64,000 bases of DNA from Laburnicola sp. R22_1 (GCA_014281115.1 JACONQ010000020.1:186001-250000); one strand, 5' to 3'; positions 36,028-47,663 are shown, counted from the stretch's first letter. Notes: generated by a model not told the origin, from the sequence alone. Translations and numbers: made by a program.

Positions 36028-38001
36028 ATGCAGTACAAGCCTCTTGACAAGACGAAGAATGAGATTCGTGTTCTCAGGTTCCTTGATCTTCCCAGCCCGG
36101 TCTCAACTGAAGACTTCATTCAATGTTCTATCGATAACGTTCCGCTGGAAAATTCTCCCAGTTTTCAATCGCATCAGGGATACCCGCAAAATCAAAAGTG
36201 CCCGATGGTGTGGGACGCGTTTACCAGGTCCGTAGATCTGCGAGATTCAACCCTGGAACAAACGACACTTGACAAGACTATATCTCTTGGCCTAAGTCAA
36301 AACCACAATCAGCCCAGCGTCTTTCGTTACACCTGGGGCGATTTCGAAGCTTTGTCATACACGTGGGGTGACCGAGGCGATGCAAGGAGAATCCTTATGA
36401 ACGGAATCCACAAAAACGTTTCGAGGAACCTCGAAGAAGCGTTGAGAGCCTTGCGAGGCCTGCAGGAGACACGCTTGGGTATGTGTTATTGGGTGGATTC
36501 GTTATGTATCGACCAGGAAAATCTGGAGGAGCGAAATGAACAAGTCAAGCGGATGAGGGAAATTTACAGTCGAGCTAGGGCTGTCATAGTCTGGCTTGGT
36601 CAAGAAGAGGAAACAGACAGCAATGCAGTTCAAACGATGCGTCATCTTTGTCGGAAACCCTGTGTGGAAAATCCACTACAACTTCCAGCGGACCTGGAGC
36701 TTGGCGGATGGCCCGCCCTTTTCGCTTTCATGCAAAAGCCTTACTGGAATCGATCCTGGATTATCCAGGAGCTCGCGATGAATCACAATTCCACTTTGAT
36801 ACTATGTGGGAAATTCAAGTTGACAAGGAGAATGATACGTTTGGGTGCAATTTACTGCCAAGAGTTGTTACAAGCCTCCGAAGACCAGTCTTATCAATCC
36901 AATAATGACTTGGAATTGGATGCGTGGTCCATGGCCAGTCGCATGTATCGTCTAGCAAGTCTTACCTTCAACCCAAATGTTGAAGTGAGCTTGGACCTGT
37001 TGTTGAATCTTGTTCGCCGAGCCGACGCAACCGATAAGAAGGACAAAGTTTACGGTATACTGGGCTTGTTGGACCCTGCTGTTTCTGCGGAGGTCATTCC
37101 GGATTACTTACTCTCGGAGCGACAAGTCTATACGAATTTCATGATATCTATCGTCAGTACATCAAAAAGGCTGGAGCAAATTATGTTTGGAGGTATCCCA
37201 ACTGAGGAAGGGTGGCCGTCATGGGTACCCGATTGGAGACTGCCATTTGGGCGCCACCATATCCGATATTTGAGATCCCGTCAAGCGAGCGGAAACTTAC
37301 CGGCCAAAATCCGATTCTTCAAGAAAGAAAAAATTGGTGACCTCCTTGCTTGCAGCGGATTTCAAGTGGACATAGTCGATTGTGTTGGAGGTCAGCCTTC
37401 TCCACGTTGTTATTTTACCCAATCACGCAATGCCTCGAATAGATACAGCAGTCGAATATCGGAAGCACTTCAGCAGACCTTACTTATGGACCACCCTGGA
37501 GCGACTGGAAAACTACTTCTTGAGGTGCCATGGATATCGAGATGCGATACTAATACTAGTCCTGCCAACTTCCGCTCAACGTCGAAGTGGCTCAAACTCT
37601 CCAACTCGAGCTATTATCGAAAATTTCATGAGTTCAGAGAATATAATGAAAGGTTCTGTATCGGAGGCCAGTGCTTTCGAGATTTCTTTCCACAACCCGG
37701 GAGGAAGAGTGTGGATATTGCGAGCATTTCGCGATGTATGCGTTTGGCTCTACTCTCTTTAGGTCAAAGAGCCCTTATAACAACAAGAACAGGTTATTTG
37801 GGCTTGGCTCCAACAGCTGTTAGCCCAGGAGATGTCGTAGCTATCTTATTAGGTTGTAAGTGTCCAATGATCTTGAGGCCATACAGTGATAATCTCTATC
37901 ATGTTATCGGAGAATGCTACGTTCATGGGCTCATGGATGGGGAGATTCTGAGCCAGGAGAGTGGGGAAAGTACTTTGGAGCGAGAATTTGTCTTATGTTA
38001 G
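36028..38001 (+). CDS. HET-domain (heterokaryon incompatibility) protein
   Basis: Intact, 657 aa from the ATG at 36028 (MQYKPLDKTKNEIRVL, a typical HET-protein start). The open frame extends 25 codons further upstream but without an ATG. The HET domain spans about residues 85-240. It includes FEALSYTWGD, then CYWVDSLCIDQENLEERNEQV, then IYSRARAVIVWLG; these are the three classic blocks, which belong to a TIR-like fold. The C-terminus has the conserved GYLGLAPTAVSPGDVVAILLGCKCPMILRP segment seen in this family (last ten residues of that stretch lie at about 610-620). Such proteins trigger cell death on non-self recognition. No introns or stops are needed. A TPR relic of an NLR follows it. Confidence 0.93.
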   Translation: MQYKPLDKTKNEIRVLRFLDLPSPVSTEDFIQCSIDNVPLENSPSFQSHQGYPQNQKCPMVWDAFTRSVDLRDSTLEQTTLDKTISLGLSQNHNQPSVFRYTWGDFEALSYTWGDRGDARRILMNGIHKNVSRNLEEALRALRGLQETRLGMCYWVDSLCIDQENLEERNEQVKRMREIYSRARAVIVWLGQEEETDSNAVQTMRHLCRKPCVENPLQLPADLELGGWPALFAFMQKPYWNRSWIIQELAMNHNSTLILCGKFKLTRRMIRLGAIYCQELLQASEDQSYQSNNDLELDAWSMASRMYRLASLTFNPNVEVSLDLLLNLVRRADATDKKDKVYGILGLLDPAVSAEVIPDYLLSERQVYTNFMISIVSTSKRLEQIMFGGIPTEEGWPSWVPDWRLPFGRHHIRYLRSRQASGNLPAKIRFFKKEKIGDLLACSGFQVDIVDCVGGQPSPRCYFTQSRNASNRYSSRISEALQQTLLMDHPGATGKLLLEVPWISRCDTNTSPANFRSTSKWLKLSNSSYYRKFHEFREYNERFCIGGQCFRDFFPQPGRKSVDIASISRCMRLALLSLGQRALITTRTGYLGLAPTAVSPGDVVAILLGCKCPMILRPYSDNLYHVIGECYVHGLMDGEILSQESGESTLEREFVLC

Positions 38002-38129
38002 CAGGGTCTTTAGCATTGTAGATCTCCTGTCCTGATAGCTCACAGCGTTCACCACGTTACCAGAAGAAAATAATAGTTCAATCCCGTGCCTTTTAAGGTA
38101 GAACCTCATATGTAAAATTGCATGCCGAA

Positions 38130-38300
38130 GAGCTGTTTGTACAAGTAATGAAGACTCGCAAGACGAAGCTCGGAGAGGTCCATCCTGATACGCTGACCAG
38201 CATGAACAAACTTTCTTTCACGTGGAAAGACTAGAAACCCGATGCGGAAGCTATAACGTTTATGCGGTATTGTGTACGTCGATACTATCGTATTTTAGGT
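38130..38300 (+). pseudogene. TPR fragment of an NLR gene
   Basis: Encodes VQVMKTRKTKLGEVHPDTLT and then a second helix pair ending at a TAG in FTWKD*KPDAEAITFMRYCV. It is closely similar to the last two TPRs of the NLR at 56846-60960 (METRKTKLGADHPDTLTSM and FTWKAQARSAEAIVLMRQCV). No NB-ARC part is visible nearby, so only the gene tail remains. Confidence 0.75.
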
Positions 38301-38999
38301 GTTGGCTATGTCTATTTTTTGTCTTCATTAACAGCGCTAGCTATATGGGGACCAGAGCAAGCGAACGCGCTGTTGCTTCAGCTAAGATTAAGTATAAGTG
38401 AATATTATAGCTAAGTAGCTAAATAGTATGGAAGTGAATAATACGAAGTCACACTAGCGGAGTACTGCGCGGAGTAACTAGCGGATGACCCTTTGTGCTA
38501 GAGCAGACTTGCTTTAGCTAGAGTTAGTTTTCCTCTACAACCGGAGTTTCATAGGATATTCTCTGCACGAAAGATAGCATTGGATTTGTAGCGATAGCGT
38601 GCAGGAGGTGTACATACAGAGGATGTAGCCTATACTTAAATTGTTAACAGCGCAGCGTGGGTAGATAGTGGCAAATCGCCACGACTAGCAGGGAGGGTAG
38701 ACGATCCGCTCTGGCCATGCCCTTGTGAAGTGGCGACTTTACTAGAGGTGAGTTGGTTGATGGGGAGTAAGTTTAATCGCAAGGCTGCGGGGCTTAGGTC
38801 GGCCCGAAGACTTTGCATAGGTATGACAGCCACAACCCCGCTTTGCGGCTGGTAGCCACCGTTAGATTATGTTACGATTATGTGTAGGTGTTTTCAGAGA
38901 GCTGAGTTGGTTGACAGGAGGCACGGCTAAGGCTGAGTTGAATCGCGAGGCTGCGGGGCTAGCTCGAGAATCGTTTATTAACTTTTTATTTATATTAAT
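38301..38999. other. Non-coding stretch with a short direct repeat
   Basis: No gene seen. The segment around 38751-38790 (gagttggttga, then aatcgcaaggctgcggggct) recurs around 38903-38962 with small differences. Confidence 0.45.
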
Positions 39000-39362
39000 T
39001 TTCCAGGGTATATATAAGCTAAGTTAAAAGTTGGTATAAACTAAAAGTTGATATAAATTAAAACAAAAGTTTATATAAATTAAAAGTTGACATAAATTAA
39101 AAGTTGACATAAATTAAAAGTTGACATAAATTGAGTGTTAATATAAATTGAGTGTTAATATAAATTAAAAGTTTATATGAATTAAAAGTTTATATGAATT
39201 AAAAGTTTATATGAATTAAAAGTTTATATGAATTAAAAGTTTATATGAATTAAAAGTTTATATGAATTAAAAGTTTATATGAATTAAAAGTTTATATGAA
39301 TTAAACGTTTATATAAATTAAAAGTTTATATAAATTGAAAGTTTATATAAATTAAAAAGTTT
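39000..39362 (+). repeat. AT-rich minisatellite, about 18 bp unit
   Basis: Roughly 19 tandem copies of an 18 bp unit, attaaaagtttatatgaa and close variants (gttgacataaatt, gtgttaatataaatt). The central eight copies are almost identical. It ends about 180 bp before the TA at the left border of the 39545-51253 unit. Confidence 0.9.
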
Positions 39363-39544
39363 GCTATAGCGGGCAGATATATATATTACTGCGAAGTCCT
39401 TAACTAATATACAGAACGTATAGTATCCTATAAGGGGTTTATATAGTAGTGTTCCCGCCGTCTGTCTTATAGGAATTTGTAGACTAGCGCAAACTTCAAG
39501 GCATATCTGCTTACAATCCTCAAGCGTTTTGTAAAACTTATCTA

Positions 39545-40491
39545 ACCTCCCCCCTGTGTGGCGGAAACCCCTGCATCCCGGAAGGGAACACAGGTACTTT
39601 GACTTCCAATCAACCTACAGCCCGCCTATAGTTGTCTTTTCCATCAAGTCAACAGTAGATTAAAATGAGGCACATTACGGTGCTATACCGTAGCTTTTAT
39701 GTAAAATTTACCTCAACTTTAATATTGCATTACGTGACTTGCTCTCTGCATAGTGTGTCGCCGTACCACCGTTTCTCGCACAACAACGGTGTCCTCTACT
39801 ATTACACGCTTAAAACTAAATAAACGATTTTTCGAGCACATAAGAATTATCTATTAACCACTTAAGATACTTATTATATGCAGCCGTCGTGCAAAACAAC
39901 TATCCGCCATAGAGGGCAGTACTTCCAGCCAGAGGGCAGTACTTCCAGCAAGTAATTAGCCCGGAAGCGGACATGACAGTAATATTATATAATCTGATCC
40001 GGTACCATTCGGCGTTTCGCTGTCCCGCATGGACTACTGTAAAGCTTGGCAGAGTACCCTAGTTTAAGTGCGTCTCTCGCGTCTAATATGGCTCGCTTAA
40101 GCTATAAATCTACAAGGGTGCACGTTAAAGCGTACGATATAGGGCCGCCTAGAGGAAACGAAATTAACTCCACGATGCAAGTAAACTAACTATGCATATT
40201 TGTGCCATTCTAGCGCTAGCGGTTACAGTACGCGTGTTAGGAACCGCCTGCTGTGTGCTTGTACGACGTCTTATTATTATAGCGTACTATCAAGTTAGGC
40301 TGGCGGCATTTTTAAACAGTTCGCAGTCCATGTCTACTTCTCAACCGTAGGTGGCACGACTATAAGTAATATTTAACTACTAACACGATAAAGTAACAAG
40401 GAAGCTATGTACATGACCAAATACCTAAAAGCATTAATAATTGTGCTCTTTTGCGACGACTGGGTGTGCGGATTGAGCCTTGCTGCACGCT
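39545..40491 (+). repeat. Left outer arm, non-coding part of inverted repeat
   Basis: Inverted partner of about 50315-51253. It runs from the TIR-like tip to the 3' end of NLR1. It differs from its partner mainly by transitions, and by a tandem duplication of agagggcagtacttccagc (near 39914-39951) that the right arm has once. Confidence 0.9.
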
Positions 40492-43400
40492 TTAACGTTG
40501 CACCACAATGACAAGATTCTGTGCGGCTGTCCTGGTACGAGGATGCTCCTCCCCGAGGATCCGCCTCATCTTCTCCAGCACCTCCTTCTGCATCTCTGCC
40601 GCCTCGTCTAGCCGGCCTTGGTCTCCGAGTGTGCTCGCGAGGTTGCTCATCGCCGAGATGGTGGAAGGATGCTCCTCCCCAAGGATCCGCCGCCTCTTCT
40701 CCAGCACCTCCTTAAACATCTTGGCTGCCTCGTCCAGCTGGCCTTGGTCTCTGAGTGTGAGAGCGAGGTTGTTCATCACTGAGATGGTGTCTGGATGCTC
40801 CTCCCCGAGGATCCGCCTCCTCTTCTCCAGCACCTCCTTCATCATCTCCGCTGCCTCCTCCAGCTGGCCTTGGTCTCCGAGTGTGCTCGCGAGGTTGTTC
40901 ATCGCCGAGATGGTGTCTGGATGCTCCTCCCCGAGGATCCGCCTTATCTTCTCCAGCACCTCCTTCTGCATCTCTGCTGCCTCGTCCAGCTGGCCTTGGT
41001 CTCCGAGTGTGCTGGCGAGGTTGCCCATCGCCGAGATGGTGTCTGGATGCTCCTCCCCGAGGATCCGCCTCATCTTCTCCAGCACCGCCTTCTTCATCTC
41101 TGCTGCCTTGTCCAGCTGGCCTTGGTCTCCGAGTGTGCTGGCGAGGTTGCCTATCGCCGAGATGGTGGAAGGATGCTCCTCCCCGAGGATCCGCCTCCTC
41201 TTCTCCAGCACCTCCTTCTGCATCTTGGCTGCCTCGTCCAGCTGGCCTTGGTCTCTGAGTGTGACCGCAAGGTTGTTCATCGCCGAGATAGTAGAAGGAT
41301 GCTCCTCCCCAAGGATCCGCCTCATCTTCTCCAGCACCTCCTTCTTCATCTTGGCCGCCTCGTCCAGCTGGCCTTGGTCTCCAATTGTGAGAGCGAGGTT
41401 GTTCATTGCCAAGATGGTGGAAGGATGTTCGTCTCCAAGGATCAGCCTCCTCTTCTCCAGCACCTCCTTGAACATCTTGGCTGCCTTGTCTTGCTGGCCT
41501 TGATCTCTAAGAATGACGGCGAGGTTGTTTATTGCCATGACAGTGTCTGAATGCTCCTCCCCGAGGATCCCCCTCATTTTCTCGAGCACCTCCTTCTTCA
41601 TCTTAGCTGCCTCGTCCAGCTGGCCTTGGTCTCTAAGTGTGCTCGCGAGGTTGTTCATCGCTGAGATGGTGTCTGGATGATGCTCCCTGAGGATCCGCCT
41701 CCTCTTCTCCAGCACCTCCTTAAACATCTTGGCTGCCTCGTCCAGCTGGCCTTGGTCTCCAATTGTGAGAGCGAGGTTGCTCATTGCCAAGATGGTGGAA
41801 GGATGTTCGTCTCCGAAGATCTGCCTACTCTTCTTCAGAACCTCCTTTCTCATCTCAGCTGCCTCATCTAAATGCCCTTGGTCTCCGAGTGTGTTGGCAA
41901 GGTTATTCAGCGCCGTAATAGTGTCTGGATGCTCTTCCCCAAGGATCCGCCTCCTCTTCTCTAGCACCTCTTTCTTCATATTGGCTGCCTCGTCTAGTTG
42001 GCCTTGTTCTTCTACTGTTTTAGCGAGGTTGTTCATAGCTGCAATCGTGTCTGGATGCTCCTCCCCGAGAATCCGCCTCCTCTTCTCCAACGCCTCCTTA
42101 AACATCTCAGCTGCCTCGTCCATCTGGCCCTCGTCTCTAAGCGTTTTAACGAGGTTGCTTACGGGCGCGATAGTGAAAGAACGCTCCTCCGCGAAGATGC
42201 GCCTCATCTTCTCTAGAGCTTCCTTTTGCATCCTGCCTGCATCGTCTAGCTGGCCTTGCTTTCCGAGTGTGAGGGTGAGGTTGTTCATCGCCGAGATGGT
42301 ATCTGGATGCTCCTTCCCGAGGATCCGTCTCCTCTCATCTACTATAAACTCTTGCACTGCATGCTCTTCCGACCTCTTCCCAATACTATTAAGAAATAGG
42401 CTTACCTTTTCCCAACTATCTAGTAAGCTCTCTGTAACTTCCTTGCATTCTCTACTTCCACCACCCATCGCTGCAAAGTTCGCCATTACATGCGGTACCA
42501 CCCGCAACTTGTCTTTGAGGATCCCGCTGCGTTCCACTATATCAACTGCCTCTATGAGAAGCTGGAACACCGCCCTGCTAAACTTGCATTGCTCATTCTT
42601 TGTCAGCCTATCATATGCCCACGCATGCACTAGCTTATACATCGCGTAGCTCTGCTGGTCTACCTTCCACTGTACTAGCGAATACTTCTCCAGTACCCGA
42701 AAGCACTGTTCGATCCTGTATTTGTCCAACGACTGCCCTGAAGAGAGGAGGCGTCTCCAGTTCGCGCCATCGTCGACTTCATCTTCTGTGCGCCTCGTAT
42801 CTTCCACCTGTCCGTCGATGCCGAACAGTCTGAGGAAGATGTCATCAAAGCTCAAGCACGACAGCATCGTCATCAGCACCGATGCCTCTGGACACTGCTC
42901 GGACACGGCTTGATGCGAAGTCTCCCATGTCGTGAGCACGCTCTCGCTGTACTGGTGCACCAGCCTCTCCGGCTTTTGCTTGAGCAGCTCGCGCCGTCGC
43001 TGCCGATATTCCGGCAAGTATGCCCTAATATTGGACTGCAGCCGTGGCGTTGTCTCCACATACGCAGCCACAAGAGTAACCGCAAGCGCCAGACATCCGA
43101 GTTCCCTGACAATTGCCCTAACCTCGTCTCTAATTCCCGTATCGTCGCGTGGAAGCCGGGAGTAGCGGTAGAACAGCTCGACCGCCTGCCTCTCCTCCAT
43201 CTCGCCCACCCGCACCCCCTCCAACTGCGTCATATTACCTGCCGTGCTGCTTCGGCTTGTAACGATGACATGTAGAGACGCCACGTCTGGGATGAAGTGC
43301 CGTATGTCGATGTATCCGCTTGCCTTATCATCCTCAATGGTATCGGCGCCGTCGAACACCATCAACCATGGCCCTTGCCGCCCAGAGAACCAGCTCTTCA

Positions 43401-43973
43401 CTCCCATCACTGCATCCTCGATCCCGACCGTCTCCGCCCCAGTGGCCGTCGTCAAGCCGAATAGCGTCCGGTACAGGCGGACAATGTCACGCTCTAGCGA
43501 CTCCTTCTGGCCCGCCTCAATCCAGAACGTCGCCTTGTACTCGGCGCGGTGCCGTTGCAAGTAGTCAAGCACCAGCTGCGTCTTCCCGGCCCCGCCCAGT
43601 CCCCACACCACGAGCGTACGGGTGCTCGTGCTTGCCGCATGGGTGTCGAGCTGCGTGTGGATCTGGTCATGCAGGGTGTCGCGGGCGACGAAGGCCTTTA
43701 CGGGCTCGAGCGAGGAGTGGGCGAACTGGCCTGCGTAGTCGGGTCGGACGGCGGCGGTGGAGTCTGCGCGTGGTGAGCATGAAAGCCAAAGCCAGTTACT
43801 GGCAGCACGCGCTCACTTGTGGTGAGGCCGACGAAGTTGCCTTGGAATACATTTGATCCGCCAGAAGCCTGGGTAGTGGCAAAGCGCGAGCCCTCCTGGC
43901 GCATCTGCGCGCCATCATAGCGTGACGGTTCTCGGTAAGTTTGTGGGTGCGGCGTCGGATCCGTCGCGGGCAT
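40492..43973 (-). CDS. NLR1: NB-ARC/TPR protein, intact
   Basis: Two exons (43817-43973 and 40492-43763; 53 bp intron) give 1142 aa. An in-frame stop precedes the ATG. The short N-terminus has no effector domain but carries the motif EGSRFATTQASGGSNVFQGN. NB-ARC follows: P-loop WGLGGAGKTQL, Walker B WLMVFDGAD, sensor VIVTSRSS and a GCLALAV block in the GxP position. Residues from about 540 form 14 complete 42-residue TPRs (pattern GEEHPDTISAMNNLASTLGD then QGQLDEAA) plus a partial fifteenth. Such proteins sense non-self ligands through the repeats and activate an effector. The final stop TAA aligns with CAA in NLR2, so the end may have been shortened by a C-to-T change. A 37-codon upstream frame overlaps the start. 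Confidence 0.9.
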
Positions 43974-44028
43974 GGCGGACGGCCGGCGAGGTCGTCATGG
44001 ATAGTGTCGTAGTGATCGTTTTCTCCAT
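43915..44028 (-). promoter_or_regulatory. Conserved 37-codon upstream ORF overlapping NLR1 start
   Basis: ATG at 44028 opens a frame (MEKTITTTLSMTTSPAVRHA...) that ends at 43915, beyond the NLR1 ATG at 43973. The NLR2 arm has the same frame with the same length (47550-47663). Ribosomes starting here would bypass the NLR start, so it may hold down translation; this is inference. Alternatively the shared frame is just a by-product of the arm duplication. Confidence 0.4.
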
Positions 44029-44338
44029 TTTCACTGCGGCGATGCGGCGAGGCTCGACGGCGCAGCAAGGCTGAGGCTGGAGCTGAACGACTAAAACCCT
44101 GCCCTCATCGACCGCTGCGCAGCTTGACGCTGGCGCTCTAGCCGTTCCTGGACTGTACAAAACCGCCCTGCGTGCAGGACAATAGCGCTTGCCGACGCAA
44201 AAGCCAGAAGGGAGGGAATGCGTTTGCCAACTGTGATGCTAAAAATATCCGCGTGACACGCAATGTGTCCTTGGAGCTGCTGCTTCGCGCGCAACATGCT
44301 GCTCCTCGCTCCGACGCCATCATCGTCGCTATCGTAGA

Positions 44339-46012
44339 ATGGACGCTGCCAGCATTGCGCTGTCAGAAGGACTCGAACCTACCACGACTGGAACTTATGA
44401 TGCCTTATCAACAGCTAGCAATGTCCCTTATACTACCCTATGGTACCGCGCTCACGGAAGGCCCTCGATACAAGAGAAGGCGATAAGCCAACAGTACCTC
44501 GCGCCGTCGGAAGAGAGTGCGCTCGTCGCGTACCTGCTGCGAATAGCTAACAACGGAGTTCCTGTCCCGGTCAAGTATTTACGTTCACTAGCATTTGTCA
44601 TCGCGTGCCAGCGTTTGTCCATATTCCAAGGCCCTGCGACGAGCGAAACCATCCATCCTCCCAGCAAGAACTGGCCTCAGGCCTTCTACAAGCGCCATCC
44701 CGAGCTCAAAGCGAAAAGGGTCAAGGCATTGGATTGGAATAGGCACGATAATAATATCCACGATAAGATAACACACTGGTTTGACATTATCAGGAAGGAG
44801 CTAGACAGCGTAGACATCGAACCGGAGAATGTCTATAACATGGACGAAACGGGAGTCATGTTGAGCATGCTTAACTCCCTCAAAGTCCTCGTAGGTAAGG
44901 ACGACATGCGGTCCTATAGAGGTACCGGCGTAAAGCGGACGATAGTGACTGCAATTGAATGCATCTCGGCCGACGGCAGGTCGCTCTCTCCACTAATTAT
45001 CTGGCCATCCGCGACTCTTCGAAGCACATGGACCACGCATTCTACCCCTGGATAGCATTTTGCGTGCTCGCAGTCCGGTTATACAGACTCTAAGATCAGC
45101 TTCGACTGGCTCAAGCTTGTGTTCGATCCGCAAACCAAACCGCGAGCTAACGGGAAACCTCGAATACTAATTTGCGACGGCTTTGGGACGCACGAGTCGC
45201 TCGAGATACTGACATACTGCTTCGAGAACAACATCATCCTTTGCCGCATGCCGTCACACACCTCTCATAAGCTCCAGCCATGCGATGTCGGGGTGTTTGG
45301 CCCATTGAAAGCTGCATACCGGGTACAAGTCGAAAAGCTGTATCGAGGAGGCGCAAATACTGTCGGGAAGCAGCATTTCACCGCTCTTTATAGCCGCGCC
45401 CGCGAGCAGGCGCTCACGCCTCGAAACATCAAGGCTGGCTGGTCCAAGACAGGTTTGTATCCGTTCTGCCCACGCAAGGTTCTCAAAGACATCCAAAAAC
45501 CATCTGCAGAGCTACGTGTTCCCAAGGGCAGTGAGATGACAGTAGATGTGTGTGCTCGTGGCGGGGTACCCAAAACGCCGGTGACATCGGATGCTCTTAC
45601 TGTACTGCGTGGTCAGATCGAGCAGGATGCTCATTCACTCGATGGTGCGACTCGTCAACGTTTGCAGAAATTAGCCAACGCCGCACAGAAGTCTTTCGCT
45701 AAGTGTGCTCTTCTGCTTGATAAGAACCGGCTTCTGTTTGAGCAAAACAACGAAAGCAACTGTCGCAAGTCAGTCAAGTCTGTTAAGGTTGGGGAGGCCA
45801 AGGTGATGAGCTATGCTGAGATCGTTGAGGCTCAAGCGAGGCGCGATGCGAAGGAAGCAGCAGCGCAGAATAGAAAAGGAGGTGCGAAGCGCAAAGGTTC
45901 TTCAACTGTGCTAGCAAAGGTAAAAAGGACACGGAAAAGCGAGGTGGAGGTTGCTAAGAACGAGATTGAAACCATGGGGCTGGGGAATTACTGCTCTGTT
46001 CTTAGTCTGTAG
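44339..46012 (+). pseudogene. Pogo-type DDE transposase with one stop codon
   Basis: 557 codons from ATG 44339 to TAG 46012, complete except for one in-frame TAG at 45053-45055 where the family has tryptophan (TGG to TAG). Domains in order: psq-type helix-turn-helix (about 1-55), CENP-B-like second HTH (about 60-125, SEESALVAYLLRIANNGVPV), then the DDE core. Catalytic aspartates lie in YNMDETGVML, ILICDGFGTHESLEI and KLQPCDVGVFGPLK. The basic tail KVMSYAEIVEAQARRDAKE and the final NYCSVLSL are typical of the group. It lies between the two NLR arms and ends only 29 bp before the convergent hydrolase gene. No separate terminal repeats were found around it, so it could be the transposase of the whole unit. 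Confidence 0.88.
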
Positions 46013-46041
46013 CAGAATATTACTCAATGCTTACCGCCACC

Positions 46042-47205
46042 TCAACCGATGCAGTTCCCTTGAAAGAGTGACCCTCCGCTGACAGTAGTCGGTCCGCGGA
46101 ATTCGGAGCCGCCCTGAGTGATCCTTGGAACTTCTTTTCCCCGCGTATTTCCGTCTCCTTCGCCAACACTTAGTCCTGAAGTCTCGTCCACTGGCCTAAT
46201 TCGTAGCCTCGCCAACTCCTTGGTCCACCGCCGAAGCTCGCCAGCAACGGCGATGAACCCAGGATCATCTACTCCCTCAAACTTGGTCATGTCCATGTGG
46301 TTGCTTCGTATCCCTATCGGAATGTAGCCGGACAGGATGGCAGAGTGGGCCGGAACAACCTAGACAGACAGGATGAATACGTATTCACGCCGTGCACATT
46401 GCCCAACTTACAATTCCAACGCCAGCTAAGGGCAACTCCTCATAGAAACAAGTGATATCGATCGGCGCGAGCCCATCCTGCCCGCGTGCCTTGATCATGG
46501 TATGGAAACTGTTCTGAACACGTTCGAGCACTTCTGACTCGCTCTTGAGGACGCCGAGGATTTCAGCATTTGTCTGCTTGAGCACGCCGATAGCCTTAGC
46601 CAGGCCTTCCGCCCAATGCGCTAGACCAGAACCGTGGTGCGGAGTGCCAAGGAACACGACTCCCCGGGTGCAGTCAAGAACCTGTCTGATGTGTCTTTCT
46701 GGCCGTTGCTGTGCTGTTGCCAGAGCCTGAACAGCCGAGTTAGAGCCTGCATTCTGAGTCCAAAGAAGCCGATGACTTACGTCCTCACACACGAGACCTC
46801 CCAAGCTATGGCACACGAAAATGATCGGACGGTCGTCCTGCTAAGTGAGTTCGTGTTCTAAGCAGAAAATCCCTAAAGCTTACCGTGTCATCGTCCTCTC
46901 AGTAAGTCGCAACAGCAGCTAGCAAGTTCATTGCATGGTTACCAATCCTATTCTTCGACACCATGCCTCGCCAGTCAGCCACATAGGCATCGTATCCAAA
47001 TGTGAGCACACGGGCATTGGACACTTTCGACGGCAGTAGAGTCTTAGGCCACGGGCTGGTCGCACCCTTCGCCTTCCATGTCTTCTCTCGATCTCCGGTC
47101 AGGCCATGTATGAAAGTAATACTGTGTTCAAAGAGGGTCAGCTCTTCTTGCGTTAAAGTAGGGGTTGGAGCAATTGGCTGACAGAGTCACTCACTCAACT
47201 ATGCT
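46042..47205 (-). pseudogene. Alpha/beta-hydrolase (SesB-like) effector, one stop
   Basis: Readable exons are about 46884-47200, 46412-46840 and 46042-46359, with introns of 43 and 52 bp in phase 0. The protein contains TFIHGLTGDREKTW, TFGYDAYVADWRG, the nucleophile elbow FVCHSLGG, FLGTPHHGSGLAHWA, and VPAHSAILSGYIPIGIRSNH, the block with the catalytic histidine region. This is the lipase-like domain common at fungal NLR N-termini or as a stand-alone SesB effector. One TGA at 46899-46901 (probably from CGA) interrupts exon 1. The true 5' start is not identified. The C-terminus ends GGSEFRGPTTVSGGSLFQGN plus CIG and a TGA. A donor-like gtaagc lies at the same distance after FQGN as the NLR intron donor, which suggests that it was once fused to an NB-ARC-TPR part. 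Confidence 0.8.
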
Positions 47206-47549
47206 ATTTTCCCCATCGTGTAGCAGCTTGATTCCAGAAGGAAATATCTTATTCGATGCTGGCGATGTTGCCGGGTTTAAGACGCTCTCGGAAAGAGGCG
47301 GATTGTCGCCAGCGGATGGTTTCTGGGAAGCCCATGGCCACTTCATCATGGCTATGTCCTACCCCAACTCTGTACAGGCGTACCGACCGAGTTCGATAAA
47401 GCGGACGATAACTGTGAAAAGCAGGTTTAGGCAAGAAAGGTGGTGATGAGGATGCGAGGCAGAAACACAGTAGACGCGTGGGCTCAGCCGCTCAGCTCCA
47501 GCCTCAGCCTTGCTGCGCCGTCGAGCCTCGCCGCATCGCCGCAGTGAGC

Positions 47550-47663
47550 ATGGAGAAAACGATCACTACGACACTGCCCACGAGGACCCCGTCGGCTGTC
47601 CGCCATGCCCGCTGCGGATCTGACACTGCACCCACAACCCCACCGAGAACCGTCGCGCTATGA
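47550..47663 (+). promoter_or_regulatory. Upstream ORF overlapping NLR2 start
   Basis: Counterpart of 43915-44028: 37 codons beginning MEKTITTTL and running past the NLR2 ATG at 47605. Same length and frame relation as in NLR1. Confidence 0.4.

Noticed and set aside
39000..39362. AT repeats as an origin or centromere element
   Set aside because: Only a 360 bp 18 bp-unit minisatellite; nothing else supports such a role.
40600..42300. Regular 126 bp repeats as a possible CRISPR array
   Set aside because: Units are contiguous coding TPRs with no spacers, in a eukaryote.
40508..42649. Long plus-strand open frames (331 and 306 codons) across the NLR1 repeats
   Set aside because: They are antisense shadows of the TPR array; the repeating 42-residue period and GC-rich codons keep the opposite strand open. 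The minus frame has NB-ARC motifs and valid splicing.
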